Shown: positions 17,442 through 26,460, numbered from the stretch's first letter. The stretch is 64,000 nt of DNA from Chryseobacterium ureilyticum (GCF_900156735.1 NZ_FTOL01000004.1:124001-188000); one strand, 5' to 3'. A program made the numbers and translations. Notes: generated by a model from the sequence alone, not told the origin.

Positions 17442-18317
17442 TTACGTCTTATACATTTGCGCAAGTTGCTGTTGCAGATTGGTAGGAGTATCATCAAGTT
17501 TTGCCTTTACAAACTTATTCAATGCTGCAGGTGAATTAAATCCCAGTTCAAAAGCAATTTCCTTATGGGAATAATTAGATAATAAAAGCAATTGTTTGAT
17601 CTCGTTCATAATTCTTGCATGGATGGTTTCTATGGAAGTTAAGCCAGCTGTTTTTTTGGTAATTTCATTCAGTTTTTTAGGTGTGATGAATAATTTTTCA
17701 GCATACCAGCTTACAGTTCTTTCCGTTTTATAGTATTTTTCCAACAGCTCCAGAAATTTACCATAAATTCTGGTATTTTCATTGGTCAGCTTATCTTTGT
17801 CCCATCTTGTATGTACAAATTCCACCAGCTTCAGCAAGGTTATCTTGATATAAAATCGTGCCTGTTCTTTTTTGACAGAGGTGAGGTCATTGTATAGTTT
17901 TTCGATTTGTTCTAATAATAATTCCACTTCATCTGTCTCTTCTACAGGCAATTCGATATGATTGAGTTTTACTGAGATATTATGATTGTAAATGCTTAAT
18001 TCATTTTTAAGAATATCCGAGCAAAACAAAACCTCATCAAACAAAATCATTTTTCCTTCAAAGTTATCACTGATCTGTTCTTTTGACGATAGCTGTCCGG
18101 GAAATATAACACATATATTATTTTCTGTAACATCATACTGACGGTCTTCCACCTGCATATCCATCTTCCCTTTTTTGACAAATAAAAGACAAAAATGATC
18201 TTTTGTATGAGGTTCTCTATATTGTTCCAGTGCATGTCGGTCCAAATCAAAAATATGAAAGGGCGTGATTGCCCTTTCAGAATTGTGTTGTATATCCTTT
18301 AAATGATGTGTTACCAT
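17442..18317 (-). CDS. AraC family transcriptional regulator
   Basis: 291 residues. An N-terminal cupin-like sensing domain (HFCLLFVKKGKMDMQ, ENNICVIFPGQL) is followed by a C-terminal AraC DNA-binding domain from about residue 195, with two HTH units (SWYAEKLFITPKKLNEITKK and YSHKEIAFELGFNSPAALNK). It lies 20 bases after pgl on the same strand and 236 bases before the alcohol dehydrogenase. The likely target is the dehydrogenase, but read-through from the pentose phosphate genes is also possible. Ligand unknown. Confidence 0.85.
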   Translation of the reverse strand: MVTHHLKDIQHNSERAITPFHIFDLDRHALEQYREPHTKDHFCLLFVKKGKMDMQVEDRQYDVTENNICVIFPGQLSSKEQISDNFEGKMILFDEVLFCSDILKNELSIYNHNISVKLNHIELPVEETDEVELLLEQIEKLYNDLTSVKKEQARFYIKITLLKLVEFVHTRWDKDKLTNENTRIYGKFLELLEKYYKTERTVSWYAEKLFITPKKLNEITKKTAGLTSIETIHARIMNEIKQLLLLSNYSHKEIAFELGFNSPAALNKFVKAKLDDTPTNLQQQLAQMYKT

Positions 18318-18337
18318 AGTTTCAACTGCTTATAAAA

Positions 18338-19066
18338 CTAATTATTACTGTTTAAAAGTTTTGCAGCTTTTTCATCAACTAAAAATAATAATTCGCCATC
18401 GGAAGGCTTCAATAATTGCGAAGGATACAGTGAAGGATTATACTCACCTTCCAGTACTTCTTTCAAAGCATCTGCCTTGGCTTCACCAAAAGTTATCACG
18501 ACTGTTTTTCTGGCTTTATTTAAAAAAGGAGCTGTAAGGGTAATCCTGTACATTTGCTGTGCATCAAGATAGTAAGCAGAAACCCACTTCTCCTGTTCTT
18601 TCAACACTTCGGTTCCCGGGAACAGAGAAGCGGTATGTCCATCCCCTCCCATTCCAAGAAGAATAAGATCCATCACCCCATCATTCCCTAATTTCTCTTT
18701 CAAAAGTGCATTGTACTCTGAAGCGAAATCCTCTGGCTTTATGCCATCTTTATACATTGGAAAAATATTGTCGGACAGAACGGGTACATTGTTCAAAAGA
18801 GTATCATATGACATTTTAGCGTTACTCAATTCATTATCCAAGGGCACCCATCTTTCATCACCCCAAAAAACCAGAACTTTACTCCAGTCAATTTGCTTTT
18901 TATATTGATCTTCTGACAGCAACCTGTACAATCCTTCCGGTGAAGAACCTCCCGTTAATGCAACGGTAAAATTCCCTTTCTTATTTATTGCTTCATTAGC
19001 TACGTTAACAAATAGTTCTGCAGCTTTTTTTATAATTTCTTCTTTTGTTGGTAATATATTAAGCAT
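18338..19066 (-). CDS. pgl: 6-phosphogluconolactonase
   Basis: 242 residues. Family marks: ALTGGSSPEGLYRLL, VFWGDERWVPLD and LGMGGDGHTASLFPG. It hydrolyses 6-phosphogluconolactone to 6-phosphogluconate, the second step of the oxidative pentose phosphate pathway. The start overlaps the end of zwf by 8 bases, so translation is coupled. Confidence 0.93.
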   Translation of the reverse strand: MLNILPTKEEIIKKAAELFVNVANEAINKKGNFTVALTGGSSPEGLYRLLSEDQYKKQIDWSKVLVFWGDERWVPLDNELSNAKMSYDTLLNNVPVLSDNIFPMYKDGIKPEDFASEYNALLKEKLGNDGVMDLILLGMGGDGHTASLFPGTEVLKEQEKWVSAYYLDAQQMYRITLTAPFLNKARKTVVITFGEAKADALKEVLEGEYNPSLYPSQLLKPSDGELLFLVDEKAAKLLNSNN

Positions 19067-20579
19067 TTATTTCAGTTTTCAAAGTTATAGGAGAATTAGA
19101 AAGCCAATGATGTCCCTGTCTTTTCAGTAATTCATCTGCTTCTTCCGGTCCTGAACTTCCGGCTGGATACGTATACATTTTAGAAACGTTTCCTTTTTCC
19201 CAAGCAGTCTGAATATTAGTGATCACATCCCAAGCCTCTTCTACCTGATCTGAACGCATAAACAGAGTGGAATCTCCATCAAGAGCATCCAATAATAAGG
19301 TCTCGTAGGCTTCCGGTGTATCTGGTGAACATTCAAAATAATCGAATACCATTTCCGCCGGTTTTAATTTCATATCAAGTCCTGGTTTTTTGGTCATAAA
19401 TGATAATTTGATGTCCATTTCAGGCTGAATATCAATCGTTAACTTATTAGGTTGCAACTGATTTATTCCATTATTAAAAATAGTGCTTGGAACTTCTTTA
19501 AAGCTAATGACTACAGAAGATGTCTTTTCTGACATACGTTTACCGGTTCGCATATAAAACGGCACCCCCTTCCATCGTTCGTTATCGACATAAAATTTCA
19601 TTGCCACATAAGTTTCCGTATTTGAATGTGGGTTTACTCCAGGTTCCTGCAAATATCCCTGTTTTGGCTGCCCATCAATCTCACCAGCCATATATTGTGC
19701 TCTTACCGTATAATGATTAATATCTTTCGGATCAATTCTTCTGACACTTTTTAACACATCTACTTTCCTGTTTCTGATCTCTGTAGATTCAAAAATCATA
19801 GGAGCTTCCATAGCAACCATACAAAGAATCTGCATTAAGTGGTTCTGAATCATATCACGAAGTGCTCCTGAATTATCATAGTATCCGCCACGATCTTCAA
19901 CCCCTACTGTTTCTGCTACGGTAATCTGCACAGAATCAATGTATTTATTATTCCACAAAGGTTCAAAAATAGTGTTCCCAAAACGGAAAGCAAGGATATT
20001 CTGTACATTTTCCTTTCCTAAATAATGGTCAATACGGTAAATCTGTTCTTCCTGAAAGTTTTGCGCCAGAAGTTTATTCAAAGCTAAAGCGGATTCTTTA
20101 TCATACCCAAAAGGTTTTTCAATAATCATGCGGTCTTTATCTACATTTTCAGCTACCCCGATTTTTTTGAGATTATTTGATACCTTTTCAATAAAACTAG
20201 GTGCTACAGAAAGATAAAAAAGACGATTTGCTCTTGTTCCTATATTAACATCAATAGCATCAAGCTGATTTTTCAGTTGAATAAAAGATTCTTCCTGTGT
20301 AATATCAAACCTTACAAATCTAATTTTCTGACTGAAAGTATTCCATTTCTCTTCAGAAAAATTTTTGATCCTTGAGAAATTTTTGATATTTTCTAAGATA
20401 TAAGTTCTGAATTCTTCTTGTGTATGTTCGGTTCTTCCCAGTGAAAGAAGCTCAAATTCATCAGGCATCCACCCTTCCAGAAACAGATTAAAAAATGCAG
20501 GAAATAATTTTCTTTTTGCCAAATCCCCCGTTGCCCCAAAGACCACGATAGAGGTTGGCTTTTTATCATTATTTTTCAT
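19059..20579 (-). CDS. zwf: Glucose-6-phosphate 1-dehydrogenase
   Basis: 506 residues. FGATGDLAKRKLFPA is the dinucleotide-binding loop; RIDHYLGKE holds the catalytic histidine and the substrate lysine. It oxidises glucose 6-phosphate to 6-phosphogluconolactone with reduction of NADP. Gene order gnd-zwf-pgl on one strand, with 12 bases after gnd and 8 bases overlap into pgl, makes a complete oxidative pentose phosphate operon that supplies NADPH and ribulose 5-phosphate. Confidence 0.95.
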   Translation of the reverse strand: MKNNDKKPTSIVVFGATGDLAKRKLFPAFFNLFLEGWMPDEFELLSLGRTEHTQEEFRTYILENIKNFSRIKNFSEEKWNTFSQKIRFVRFDITQEESFIQLKNQLDAIDVNIGTRANRLFYLSVAPSFIEKVSNNLKKIGVAENVDKDRMIIEKPFGYDKESALALNKLLAQNFQEEQIYRIDHYLGKENVQNILAFRFGNTIFEPLWNNKYIDSVQITVAETVGVEDRGGYYDNSGALRDMIQNHLMQILCMVAMEAPMIFESTEIRNRKVDVLKSVRRIDPKDINHYTVRAQYMAGEIDGQPKQGYLQEPGVNPHSNTETYVAMKFYVDNERWKGVPFYMRTGKRMSEKTSSVVISFKEVPSTIFNNGINQLQPNKLTIDIQPEMDIKLSFMTKKPGLDMKLKPAEMVFDYFECSPDTPEAYETLLLDALDGDSTLFMRSDQVEEAWDVITNIQTAWEKGNVSKMYTYPAGSSGPEEADELLKRQGHHWLSNSPITLKTEINA

Positions 20580-20591
20580 TCGATTTATTTT

Positions 20592-21995
20592 TTATGATTC
20601 CCAACGGGTGTGAAAAATTCCTTCTTTATCGATTCTTTCGTAGGTGTGAGCACCAAAGAAATCTCGTTGAGCCTGAATAAGATTGGTTGGTAAATTTTCT
20701 GTACGGTAAGCATCAAAATAAGACAATGCATTCATCCAGGCGGAAACAGGTGTTCCATTTTGAATTGCTTCTTTCAGAACTGAACGAATACTGCTTTGTG
20801 CTGACATTAGCTTTTCAGCAATATGTTTATCAAGTAATATATTTGGTAAATCTGGTTGTAAGGCAAATGCTTTTCTAAAGTCTTCCAGTAAAGTTGCCCG
20901 GATAATACAGCCACCTCTCCAGATTTTGCATACTGTTTCCAAATGCAGTTCATAGCCATAAGTTTCTGAAGCTACTTTAAGCTGAGCAAGCCCTTGAGCA
21001 TATGTTGTTATAATAGCAAAGTAAAGACCTTGTTTCAGTTCCTCCAGATTGACATTATTGATATTTTGATCATTATTCCAAGTCAATAATTTTGAAGCCT
21101 GAATTCTTTCCGGTTTGTATTTGGACATGTCTCTCATATTTACCGCAGCATCAATAACTGGCACAGGAACCTGTAGGTCCATTGCATTTTGTGAGGTCCA
21201 CTTTCCTGTTCCTTTGGACTTTGCCCAATCTGAAATCAGATCTACCAAATATTTATCACCTTCTTTTTGTTTCAGAATATTGGCTGTAATTTCAATAAGG
21301 AAAGAGTTTAATTCTTCTTTATTCCACTGCTCAAAGGATTGTTGTATGGTTTCATGATCCAAATGATAAACATTCTTCATGATGTCATACGTTTCTGCGA
21401 TAAGCTGCATAATTCCATATTCTATACCATTATGCACCATTTTCACATAATTTCCCGCAGATCCGTTGCCTAAAAATTCTACGCAAGGTTCTCCATCTAC
21501 TTTAGCTGCAATGGCTTCGAAGATCGGGCGCAAACGTTCATACGCTACTTTATCACCTCCGGGCATCATGCTAGGTCCTCTTCTCGCACCACTTTCTCCT
21601 CCTGATATTCCCATCCCAAAAAAATGAATCCCTTTAGAAGAAAGTTCTTTATACCTTCTGTCTGTATCTGTAAAATAGGTATTTCCGCCATCAATGATAA
21701 TATCTCCCTCATCCAGAAAAGGAAGTAAGGTTTGTATTGCTCCGTCAACAGGAGCTCCTGCAGGAACTAAAAGCATAATGGCTCTCGGCTGTTCGAGGGA
21801 TTTTACAAATGCTTCCGGCTGAACAGTAGCAAAGATCTGATGATCATTTTGCGCTTCTGCCTGTAATGAATCTGCCTTTTCCTGATCCAGGTCTAATCCT
21901 GCAACAGCATATCCGTTATCAGCCATATTAAGCAATAAGTTCCGTCCCATAACGCCTAAACCCACTATACCAAAGTTGTATGTAATCATTTTCAA
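20592..21995 (-). CDS. gnd: 6-phosphogluconate dehydrogenase, decarboxylating
   Basis: 467 residues, full length. N-terminal Rossmann GLGVMGRNLLLNMADNGY, substrate region ISGGESGARRGPSMMPGG, and the late IWRGGCIIRATLL. It converts 6-phosphogluconate to ribulose 5-phosphate and CO2. First gene of the operon; an ATG two codons downstream (21989) is an alternative start. Confidence 0.95.
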   Translation of the reverse strand: MKMITYNFGIVGLGVMGRNLLLNMADNGYAVAGLDLDQEKADSLQAEAQNDHQIFATVQPEAFVKSLEQPRAIMLLVPAGAPVDGAIQTLLPFLDEGDIIIDGGNTYFTDTDRRYKELSSKGIHFFGMGISGGESGARRGPSMMPGGDKVAYERLRPIFEAIAAKVDGEPCVEFLGNGSAGNYVKMVHNGIEYGIMQLIAETYDIMKNVYHLDHETIQQSFEQWNKEELNSFLIEITANILKQKEGDKYLVDLISDWAKSKGTGKWTSQNAMDLQVPVPVIDAAVNMRDMSKYKPERIQASKLLTWNNDQNINNVNLEELKQGLYFAIITTYAQGLAQLKVASETYGYELHLETVCKIWRGGCIIRATLLEDFRKAFALQPDLPNILLDKHIAEKLMSAQSSIRSVLKEAIQNGTPVSAWMNALSYFDAYRTENLPTNLIQAQRDFFGAHTYERIDKEGIFHTRWES

Positions 21996-22394
21996 AATAT
22001 TTTTATGAATGTCAATTTATATCATGTGTGCTGGTCAATTCGTTTCAACAAACAGCATCCAGCAATCCTGTATTTAAAATACTTTATTAAAATTAACTCT
22101 TATTTTCGAAATGTTTGAAATAAAAAAAGAGATATTTATATAATCAATAGAAGGGTTCTTTCTGGAAGAAGGAAGTTGGAAGCTGGAAGTTCTTTTTAGT
22201 CAGACAATTAACAACAATGTACTATAGGCATATTTTAAAATTTAACAAAAAGAAGTGCAAATGCTTATGCTGTGTCTACTAAAATCAAGAATAATAAAAA
22301 GCAAAGTGTCATGCAAAACATTTTTTTGTATAATCTCAAGTTTTGCGCTTTATTCCATTCATTTAAATGTAAGAAAATACAGGCAAAAAAATTC
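21996..22394. other. Non-coding stretch between gnd and the island
   Basis: No gene. It holds the promoter region of gnd and, at about 22161-22191, a short GGAAG-rich tract (GGAAGAAGGAAGTTGGAAGC). Nothing else stands out. Confidence 0.4.
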
Positions 22395-22434
22395 AAATAA
22401 AAAAGCCTTAGAATAAAAATTCTAAGGCTTTTTA
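22395..22434 (-). terminator. Original tRNA-Ser terminator, now stranded outside the island
   Basis: A 14-bp stem, AAAAGCCTTAGAAT / ATTCTAAGGCTTTT, with the T run on the minus strand. It abuts the 14-bp tRNA-end repeat at 22435. In the uninterrupted chromosome it would lie directly after the tRNA-Ser 3' end, so it is read as that gene's native terminator. Confidence 0.7.
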
Positions 22435-22448
22435 TGCGGAGAGTGAGG
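22435..22448. repeat. Left attachment-site repeat
   Basis: TGCGGAGAGTGAGG, identical to 34471-34484. The sequence diverges at once on both sides. Confidence 0.8.
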
Positions 22449-22560
22449 TTCTAATACGATGACTTTTATAAGTTAGTTATTATCTTTTATGCCCTGTTAA
22501 TCACTGTTATGATAGATTTCATTAGATTATGAGTAGTCATATATATGTATATCTAATCAT

Positions 22561-22572
22561 AAATGTGGGGAA
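22561..22572 (+). repeat. Putative integrase arm-type site, left
   Basis: AAATGTGGGGAA, 113 bases inside the left att repeat, is repeated exactly at 34402-34413 near the right end. A weaker second copy (AAACGGTGGGTAA) follows. Paired subterminal repeats fit arm binding sites of a tyrosine recombinase. Confidence 0.5.
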
Positions 22573-22635
22573 ACGGTGGGTAAAAGCATCTTTTCTTTCC
22601 AACATAAAAGTAAGTATTAAATATTTGATTTTTTA

Positions 22636-22679
22636 TTAGATTATCTAATTTGACTATAATATAATAGATTAATTAATCT
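22636..22679. promoter_or_regulatory. Two palindromes upstream of the integrase promoter
   Basis: TTAGATTATCTAA (22636-22648) and AGATTAATTAATCT (22666-22679, perfect) share the AGATTA core and lie 35-75 bases upstream of the -33 element. They could be binding sites for an island regulator such as the HTH protein. Confidence 0.4.
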
Positions 22680-22712
22680 GACAAAATATTTTAAGTTAAA
22701 GTTTGTTAAAAA

Positions 22713-22744
22713 TTTGCATAATTCAATAGTTTTTCATATATTTG
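22713..22744 (+). promoter_or_regulatory. Integrase promoter
   Basis: TTTG (22713-22716), 20-base spacer, TATATTTG (22737-22744): an almost ideal Bacteroidetes promoter. The transcript would have a ~245-base leader before the integrase start. Confidence 0.75.
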
Positions 22745-22816
22745 CATCCGTATTTAAGATACAGAATATGTTCTTTCATTGAATCTATAGAGTTAACATA
22801 AGTAATCATTTATGTT

Positions 22817-22900
22817 ATGCCAACCTACCAGACCTTACTGGCAAGGTGGAACAACGATTCGGCTAACAAGCAAGGTTCTAACGAATCATCAAAGGTGTAG
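22817..22900 (+). CDS. Upstream open frame in the integrase leader
   Basis: 27 codons (MPTYQTLLARWNNDSANKQG, then SNESSKV) and TAG, with ATG 65 bases after the predicted -7 element and stop 97 bases before the integrase ATG. It could be a short regulatory frame or chance. Not similar to anything I recognise. Confidence 0.3.
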   Translation: MPTYQTLLARWNNDSANKQGSNESSKV

Positions 22901-22997
22901 ATTTTTACTCTATAAACTTTCATATAGAAGTTTAAAGAATTCCCCACCTCTATGTTATAAGAATATACAGGTAAACAATTTTTTAAATTATAGTTAT

Positions 22998-24311
22998 ATG
23001 TTAAAAGTAAAATTTTTAGTTAAAAACCCTAAAGAAGGGTTAAACACAATCTACGTTCGTGTAAGAGCTGGGAGAAAGCTTGATTTAATCTCAACTACTA
23101 AAGAAGTAACAAATCTTTCGGATTGGAATTCGGAAGACGGCTTCCTATTAGAGAGCTTTAAAGAGCTTAGAAATGGTAAAATGGTTGATAGAAGGGGTGC
23201 TGAGGTCAAAAACAGGATTCTAGAGAACACAAAAGTCAATTACAGGTTAGCAGAGCTAAAGAAAGAAATTGAGGACACTTACAAAGCCTCAGGGCAATTT
23301 GATACCCCAACTTTGAAAGGGTTGATATTTCCAGTTGTTATAGAAACAGAAGATTTAAGCAAACAGGGCTTTGTAGACTACTGTGATATTTTTGTTAAAT
23401 CGAAAGGTTCCAGTATAAGTGAGGACTACGTGACTAAAGTAGAAAGCATTAAGGATATAGTAAAACACTATGTTAAAGGTAAAAAACTGAAAAGCTTATC
23501 ATTACTTGACATAAATGTTGACTTCAAAAATGACTTTGAAAAGCATTGTTCAAGTGAGGTATATGGGGTGAACTACTTTGAAAGAAATTTCAAGTTCATG
23601 AAAACAATTCTTTATCATGCCCAATCAAACGGTTATCCTATTTATCACGGTCTAAGCAAAATCAAATGCCTGACTGAAAAGACAATGTTTGTCATACTAA
23701 CTCCACAAGAGCTTGAACTCATTGAGGAAAGAGAATTTTCGGATGAACATCTGGAAACAGCAAAGGACTGGCTTTTAATTTCCTGCTATTCAGGGCAACG
23801 AATTTCTGATTTTATGAGATTCAACACCAATATGATTACCAAAAAGCCAACCAAAGAAGGAGAAAGGTATTTCATAGAGTTTATACAAGAGAAGACTAAA
23901 AAACAGATTCTACTTCCCTTGCATAAGAAGATTATTAAAATCTTAAAGAAAAGGGATTGGAGTTTTCCAAGAAAGATGTCTGAACCAAGATACAACGAGC
24001 ACATTAAAAGAGTTTGTGAGTTTGTAGGCATTGATGAAGAGGTTGAAGGTACTTTGTCTATTGATTTATCAAAAGAGGGTAAAACTTCTATCTCTACAAA
24101 AAACAAAAGAAGAAAAGTAAAAGGGATGTATCCAAAGTACAAGCTAATTAGTAGCCACACAGGAAGGAGAAGCTTTGCTTCCAACAACTTTGGAACAATC
24201 CCCACTCCTTTGCTTATGAGAGCTACAGGGCATTCATCGGAAGCTATGCTATTAAAGTATATCGGGAAAATTGAGGAGCAACAATCATTAGCACTAGCAG
24301 AATATTTATAA
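22998..24311 (+). CDS. int: Tyrosine recombinase (island integrase)
   Basis: 437 residues from the ATG at 22998; an open frame reaches back 62 codons but those residues look non-coding. An N-terminal arm-binding region (1-100) and a SAM-like core-binding region (about 120-215) precede the catalytic domain. Catalytic residues are visible: R268 (YSGQRISD), H387 and R390 (SSHTGRRS), H412 (TGHSS) and Y421 (LLKYIGK). It would recombine the tRNA-Ser att sites that flank the island. Its position at the tRNA-distal end is less common than next to the tRNA. The HTH gene follows 26 bases later. Confidence 0.9.
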   Translation: MLKVKFLVKNPKEGLNTIYVRVRAGRKLDLISTTKEVTNLSDWNSEDGFLLESFKELRNGKMVDRRGAEVKNRILENTKVNYRLAELKKEIEDTYKASGQFDTPTLKGLIFPVVIETEDLSKQGFVDYCDIFVKSKGSSISEDYVTKVESIKDIVKHYVKGKKLKSLSLLDINVDFKNDFEKHCSSEVYGVNYFERNFKFMKTILYHAQSNGYPIYHGLSKIKCLTEKTMFVILTPQELELIEEREFSDEHLETAKDWLLISCYSGQRISDFMRFNTNMITKKPTKEGERYFIEFIQEKTKKQILLPLHKKIIKILKKRDWSFPRKMSEPRYNEHIKRVCEFVGIDEEVEGTLSIDLSKEGKTSISTKNKRRKVKGMYPKYKLISSHTGRRSFASNNFGTIPTPLLMRATGHSSEAMLLKYIGKIEEQQSLALAEYL

Positions 24312-24337
24312 ACATTAAAAACACAAAATTTACTATT

Positions 24338-24613
24338 ATGAATGACATTATCGTAACGAACAAAAACAGTATTCAAGAAATCATTAGAGAAGAGGTGAAA
24401 AAAGCACTTATTGAGTGGGCACAATGGTTTGAAGCCAGAATAATTAATGAAGATAAGATTTATACAAGAGAGGAAGCAATTCAGTTTCTAACGATTAGCC
24501 CCAGTACATTAACCCGATGGACAAAAGAAGGAAAAATTAAAGCCTTTGGTATAGGGGACAGGGTGTATTATAAACACATTGATATTCTAGGAGCTTTGGT
24601 TGCTATCAATTAG
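24338..24613 (+). CDS. Excisionase-like MerR-type HTH protein
   Basis: 91 residues. An N-terminal helix (EIIREEVKKALIEWAQWFEA) is followed by a MerR/Xis-like winged HTH, YTREEAIQFLTISPSTLTRW then TKEGKIKAFGIGDRVYYK. In Bacteroidota mobile elements such proteins usually follow the integrase and act as recombination directionality factor or repressor. A terminator lies 10 bases after the stop, so integrase and HTH form one unit. Confidence 0.8.
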   Translation: MNDIIVTNKNSIQEIIREEVKKALIEWAQWFEARIINEDKIYTREEAIQFLTISPSTLTRWTKEGKIKAFGIGDRVYYKHIDILGALVAIN

Positions 24614-24623
24614 AAAACTGCTT

Positions 24624-24660
24624 AATCCCACTTCATTGTCTGTGGGATTCCCTTTTTTTG
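24624..24660 (+). terminator. Terminator after integrase-HTH unit
   Basis: AATCCCAC / GTGGGATT around TTCATTGTCT, followed by CCTTTTTTTG. Confidence 0.85.
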
Positions 24661-24749
24661 TTTCCAGTATGAGAAAACCCATTTTTAATGATGATTCTCA
24701 CTTAATCCCTAACCTTGGAAACAGCACTTTAACTCAAATTTAAACCAAC

Positions 24750-24797
24750 AAAAAGACATAGTAAAGTACTTTGTACAGCCAATGCTATGTCTTTTTT
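24750..24797 (+). ncRNA. Hairpin with terminator-like end, possible small RNA
   Basis: AAAGACATAG (24752-24761) pairs with CTATGTCTTT (24785-24794) and a T run follows. The loop holds AAGTACTT. There is no gene directly before it, since the HTH unit already ended at 24660, so it may end a short RNA transcribed in the gap. No promoter is identified; low confidence. Confidence 0.3.
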
Positions 24798-24839
24798 CTC
24801 TTAAAATTTTCTTAAACAATTATAAAAAAGAGTCAAAAA

Positions 24840-24884
24840 CCTTGAATTTCATTCAAGGAGGTTAGGCTTTTGTTTTAAACAAAG
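24840..24884 (+). promoter_or_regulatory. Two hairpins just before the polymerase-like gene
   Basis: CCTTGAAT-TTC-ATTCAAGG (24840-24858, perfect 8-bp stem) and TTTGTTTTAAACAAA within 24867-24884. The second ends 8 bases before the ATG at 24893 and would hide the initiation region, so translational control or an operator is plausible. Confidence 0.4.
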
Positions 24885-24892
24885 AAGTCAAA

Positions 24893-26248
24893 ATGAACAA
24901 GATAAAAACAAAACGAGGGTTTGAGAAAAGACCTGCCAGAATTACAAAATTTATTTCTCTACCAAAATTCATTGTCAGTAAATTGGAGAACTCAATTCTG
25001 AATAACCCACCAACATTCAATTTTAACAATTCTTTAGCATTCTATTTCCTGAATCTTATTGCTACCAGAAGGTTTATAGACCCAAATTTTGATGAGTGTT
25101 TCGAGGGATTCGTTTCTCTGGATTCCAAATTGCTGGAACACTATTCCTACAATTACAAAAAGTACTTTATATATTTCACTGATAATGGAATACTAGAAAA
25201 AAGAATATACTCCAAAGATAAGAACAGAGCCAACTCCTTTAGATTCATCTACAATTCAGAAATTGATTGCAAGGAGTTTGTAAAAGTGGATATAAGCAAC
25301 CTGCAAAAGTTAAAAAACTTTGAACTCATTGAGAAGTACACTGGCAAAGATGAAAAGTGTTCACATCTTGTTAAATGGTTTTATGAAGGTCTGGAAATTG
25401 ATTCCCAACAAGCCATTTTGGAAGCCCAAAAAGAGCCTAACTTTCTAAAAAGACAATCTTATCTATTGGGGATAGAAAAGCTGAAAAACAAGGAATATTG
25501 GTTCACCAGAAACAGCCACACAGACAACAGATTGCATACCCCTTTGACAAATTTGTCAAAAAAATTGAGACCATTCCTCAGTTTTAAGGGAGAAAAACTA
25601 GTTAATCTGGATATAAGGAGTAGTCAACCTTACTTTCGGGTAGTATTGATAGAGAGGATATATTCTAGAATAGCTACCCTAATGTTCGAGAATGTTAAAA
25701 ATCATCTCTATTCATCAGGGTTTCGGAAGGAGTATAGTAAGATTAAAAACTGGATTCTGAACGAGGACTTTTACACTGAAATATCGAAAGTCTTATTTGA
25801 AGGCAGGAAAATATCTTTAACACGGACTGAGTGGGCTGGAAGAGGTAAAAACAAGGAAAAGAAAACAGTTACTTATGAAAACGAAAGGGAGCTAACAAAG
25901 AAACTCATCCTAAGATTATTCTATATTGATACCAACAGTTACCTGTACAGGCATGATTCAGACCTTAAAATATTTGATGAAAAATTTCCTTATTTCTCAG
26001 CCTTCCTGAAAGAGTTGAAAAAGAGTAACTACAAATATCTAAGCAAGTTAATGCAGAATGAGGAAGCTCATTGTATTTTAGATGAAGTAACCAAAAGACT
26101 GAACCAGTTATACCCTAAAATGCCTTTATTTACAATACATGACAGCATTATGACAACTGAATATTGGGCTGAAAGAACCAATTTGAAGAAACTGATTCAA
26201 TCTATGATGCTTGAAGTAAACAGAGTTAAACCTCAAATTAACAATTAG
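24893..26248 (+). CDS. Polymerase-like protein with T7-RNAP-type motifs A, B and C
   Basis: 451 residues, no membrane segment. Three ordered blocks match the palm of A-family/single-subunit polymerases. Motif A-like VNLDIRSSQPYF has D240 and Q245. Motif B-like RELTKKLILRLFY has R332, T335, K336, Y344 in the same spacing (R+3 T, R+4 K, R+12 Y) as T7 RNA polymerase R627, T630, K631, Y639. Motif C FTIHDSIMTT has H416-D417-S418 as in T7 H811-D812-S813. An upstream NRLHTPLTNLSKKLRPF resembles the template-contact segment before motif A in this superfamily. Length is half that of T7 RNAP. The role could be island replication or transcription. This is motif reading, not a search. Confidence 0.55.
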   Translation: MNKIKTKRGFEKRPARITKFISLPKFIVSKLENSILNNPPTFNFNNSLAFYFLNLIATRRFIDPNFDECFEGFVSLDSKLLEHYSYNYKKYFIYFTDNGILEKRIYSKDKNRANSFRFIYNSEIDCKEFVKVDISNLQKLKNFELIEKYTGKDEKCSHLVKWFYEGLEIDSQQAILEAQKEPNFLKRQSYLLGIEKLKNKEYWFTRNSHTDNRLHTPLTNLSKKLRPFLSFKGEKLVNLDIRSSQPYFRVVLIERIYSRIATLMFENVKNHLYSSGFRKEYSKIKNWILNEDFYTEISKVLFEGRKISLTRTEWAGRGKNKEKKTVTYENERELTKKLILRLFYIDTNSYLYRHDSDLKIFDEKFPYFSAFLKELKKSNYKYLSKLMQNEEAHCILDEVTKRLNQLYPKMPLFTIHDSIMTTEYWAERTNLKKLIQSMMLEVNRVKPQINN

Positions 26249-26380
26249 GACATGAGTTATGAGGGTTTCTGTTGCTGGCTTCCAGTATTAAGGAACTCCC
26301 ATGAAAAGAGTTTTATCATTCTGAAACAACACAAAAGCTATTTTACAAGAAATAGATTTTAAACATTCAGTTTGATTTAA

Positions 26381-26388
26381 TACCTTTG
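26381..26388 (+). promoter_or_regulatory. -7 element TACCTTTG
   Basis: Matches TAnnTTTG. Transcription would start near 26395 and run through a structured leader into the lipoprotein gene at 26640. No good -33 element at the usual distance. Confidence 0.4.
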
Positions 26389-26460
26389 CAATTCAAATTT
26401 TATCGAAAAAAGAAAAGCATTAGCTATTATTCTGTTGACTGGAATCTGGTAAATTCAATT

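Noticed and set aside
17297..17497. 66-codon minus-strand frame covering the extragenic palindrome
   Set aside because: It runs through the palindrome and the AraC 3' end in another frame and has no coding character.
22161..22191. GGAAG-rich tract
   Set aside because: Too short and simple to call a mobile or regulatory repeat without a genome-wide count.
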